Source of the DNA: Polaribacter sp. BAL334
GTDB taxonomy: Bacteria > Bacteroidota > Bacteroidia > Flavobacteriales > Flavobacteriaceae
DNA length: 64,000 nt
Direction: 5' to 3'
Assembly: GCF_015767435.1 (NCBI RefSeq)
Contig: NZ_JADWOV010000245.1
Span: forward strand, 62,001-126,000
The position numbers were made by a program, and so were the translations under genes. The notes under the pieces were generated by a model. It searched no databases and was not told where the DNA came from. It was given only the letters and a program-made list of their open reading frames with translations. Shown here piece by piece: positions 62,892 to 64,000 of this stretch. The stretch's first letter is position 1. Each line of letters opens with the position of its first letter.

Positions 62892-64000
62892 TTGGATCCA
62901 GATCCTGAACCTTTATTATTACTATTTTCAAGCTTCAATTTATTGATTGTTATCAACGCAATTGCGCTGATTTTTTTATTAATTGCTTCCGCGCTAATTT
63001 CTGGAACTGAAGTCGCTTTTTTCTCTCTTTCTCAAACTGATTTGAATATTTTATCAAATCAAGCAAAAGGAGAAAACATTGTTGTAAAATTATTAGAAAG
63101 ACCCAGGAAATTATTAGCAACAGTTTTAATTGCCAATAATTTTATCAATATTTTAATTGTCCTTTTATTTGCCACTTTAGCTGAAAATTTATTTGGCGAT
63201 TTTGATTACCAACTAAATCTTTTCTACTTTCAAATTCCCATTCGTTTTTTGATTGAAGTAATTCTAGTTACCTTTTTGATTTTGTTATTTGGAGAAGTGT
63301 TGCCAAAAATTTATGCCTCAAGAAATGCACTTTTTTTCTCCAGAAAAATGTCAAAATTCATCAATTTTATCAATACAATTTTGACACCTTTTAGCATGCC
63401 ATTGATTTGGCTTACAAAATTTATCGAAAAAAACTTGGGAAACATGAACTCTCATTTCAATGTAGAAACACTTTCGCAAGCATTAGAATTGACTTCAGAA
63501 GGCGCAACCACCAAAGAAGAACAAAAAATTTTAGAGGGAATTGTCAATTTTGGAAACACAGAGACTGTGCAAATCATGACGCCAAGAATCGATATTTTTG
63601 CCATTTCTGTTGATGAACCATTTGAAGAGGTTTTGAAAAAAATTCTTGAAAAAGGCTACTCTAGAAATCCGGTTTACAAGGACAATATCGATACTATTAT
63701 AGGGGTTTTATACGCCAAAGATTTGTTGGCGCATTTGAATAAAACCAGTTTTAAATGGCAAAATTTGGTAAGAGCTGCATTTTTTGTGCCTGAAAATAAA
63801 AAATTAGACGATTTATTGGACGATTTTAGAGGACGTAAAAATCACTTGGCAATTGTAGTAGATGAATATGGAGGCACTTGTGGTTTGGTAACTTTAGAGG
63901 ATGTTATTGAGGAAATTGTAGGTGATATCAATGACGAATTTGATGATGAAGATTTGTCGTATTCAAAAATTGATGAACACAATTATATCTTTGAAGGAAA
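62892..64000 (+). CDS. gldE: gliding motility-associated protein GldE (5' part; cut by window end)
   Basis: The frame is open from TTG 62892 to the window end, 369 codons so far. The start gives (M)DPDPEPLLL, fitting GldE N-termini, and no ATG exists between the ssb stop and this codon. The DUF21/CNNM domain has SALISGTEVAFFSLSQTDLNIL and LERPRKLLATVLIANNFINILIV, and CBS domains follow (QIMTPRIDIFAI, NHLAIVVDEYGGTCGLVTLEDVIEEIVGDINDEFD). GldE belongs to the TlyC/CorC-like family and is associated with the gliding/T9SS machinery. The order mutY-ssb-gldE is the flavobacterial one. Confidence 0.93.
   Translation, partial: MDPDPEPLLLLFSSFNLLIVINAIALIFLLIASALISGTEVAFFSLSQTDLNILSNQAKGENIVVKLLERPRKLLATVLIANNFINILIVLLFATLAENLFGDFDYQLNLFYFQIPIRFLIEVILVTFLILLFGEVLPKIYASRNALFFSRKMSKFINFINTILTPFSMPLIWLTKFIEKNLGNMNSHFNVETLSQALELTSEGATTKEEQKILEGIVNFGNTETVQIMTPRIDIFAISVDEPFEEVLKKILEKGYSRNPVYKDNIDTIIGVLYAKDLLAHLNKTSFKWQNLVRAAFFVPENKKLDDLLDDFRGRKNHLAIVVDEYGGTCGLVTLEDVIEEIVGDINDEFDDEDLSYSKIDEHNYIFEG

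Noticed and set aside
1..64000. tRNA, rRNA or riboswitch genes
   Set aside because: No cloverleaf with a G-T-T-C-R-A-type arm, rRNA-like stretch or recognisable riboswitch core was noticed on either strand; a covariance-model scan was not possible.

Overview
The window looks like chromosomal DNA of a marine-type member of the Flavobacteriaceae (Bacteroidota), close to Polaribacter/Tenacibaculum in gene content. The evidence is the strongly AT-rich composition, Bacteroidota -7 boxes (TAnnTTTG) with no clear Shine-Dalgarno sequences, many 'MKK...AQ' and lipobox signal peptides, a CzcA-TolC fusion, DUF5689/DUF6498/DUF3098 families, and a gldE gene in the order mutY-ssb-gldE. No rRNA, tRNA, CRISPR array or prophage was seen.

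Layout. 1-1116: tail of a GSCFA protein, a cluster of short palindromes and a REP-associated (IS200-like) tyrosine transposase. 1365-5745: membrane proteins of unknown role, one behind a perfect BlaI/CopY-like dyad, then a TPR histidine kinase and NarL-type regulator. 5786-5899: a non-coding inverted-repeat element. 5947-20210: housekeeping genes (rhodanese, aromatic amino acid hydroxylase, gpmI, map, apbE, OmpA lipoprotein, TMEM175 channel, DEAD helicase, TatD, ogt), interrupted at 11755-12345 by a GxxExxY gene enclosed in inverted repeats. 20211-28651: an apparent island at the 3' end of ogt. It encodes a LytS/LytTR two-component system, a DUF2147 protein, and a TolC/HlyD/FtsX-type permease/ATPase export system, and ends with an outer-membrane protein carrying a degenerate esterase-like domain. 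A diverged copy of the ogt tail lies at its far end. 28710-39467: a large beta-barrel protein, a heavy-metal RND efflux operon, two DUF3575-like porins and a DUF2892 protein. 39520-53538: glyS, comF, a Big_5 lipoprotein, Na+/H+ antiporter, DinB, ArsC-like, glycosyltransferase, tdk-alr, mscL, truB-uppP-DUF3098-ftsX, mce. 53607-59004: DUF5689 lipoprotein, TonB receptor and a divergent secreted endonuclease/phosphatase. 59080-64000: rng, a 30-residue COX24/mS38-like basic protein, HU, mutY, ssb and gldE (cut by the window end).

The best leads are the ogt-tail island with its own regulator and a two-turn direct repeat in front of its efflux operon; the GxxExxY gene with nested inverted repeats, whose relatives recur at 5786-5899; and the palindrome array next to the RAYT transposase. 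All functional statements are from reading motifs; no database search was run.
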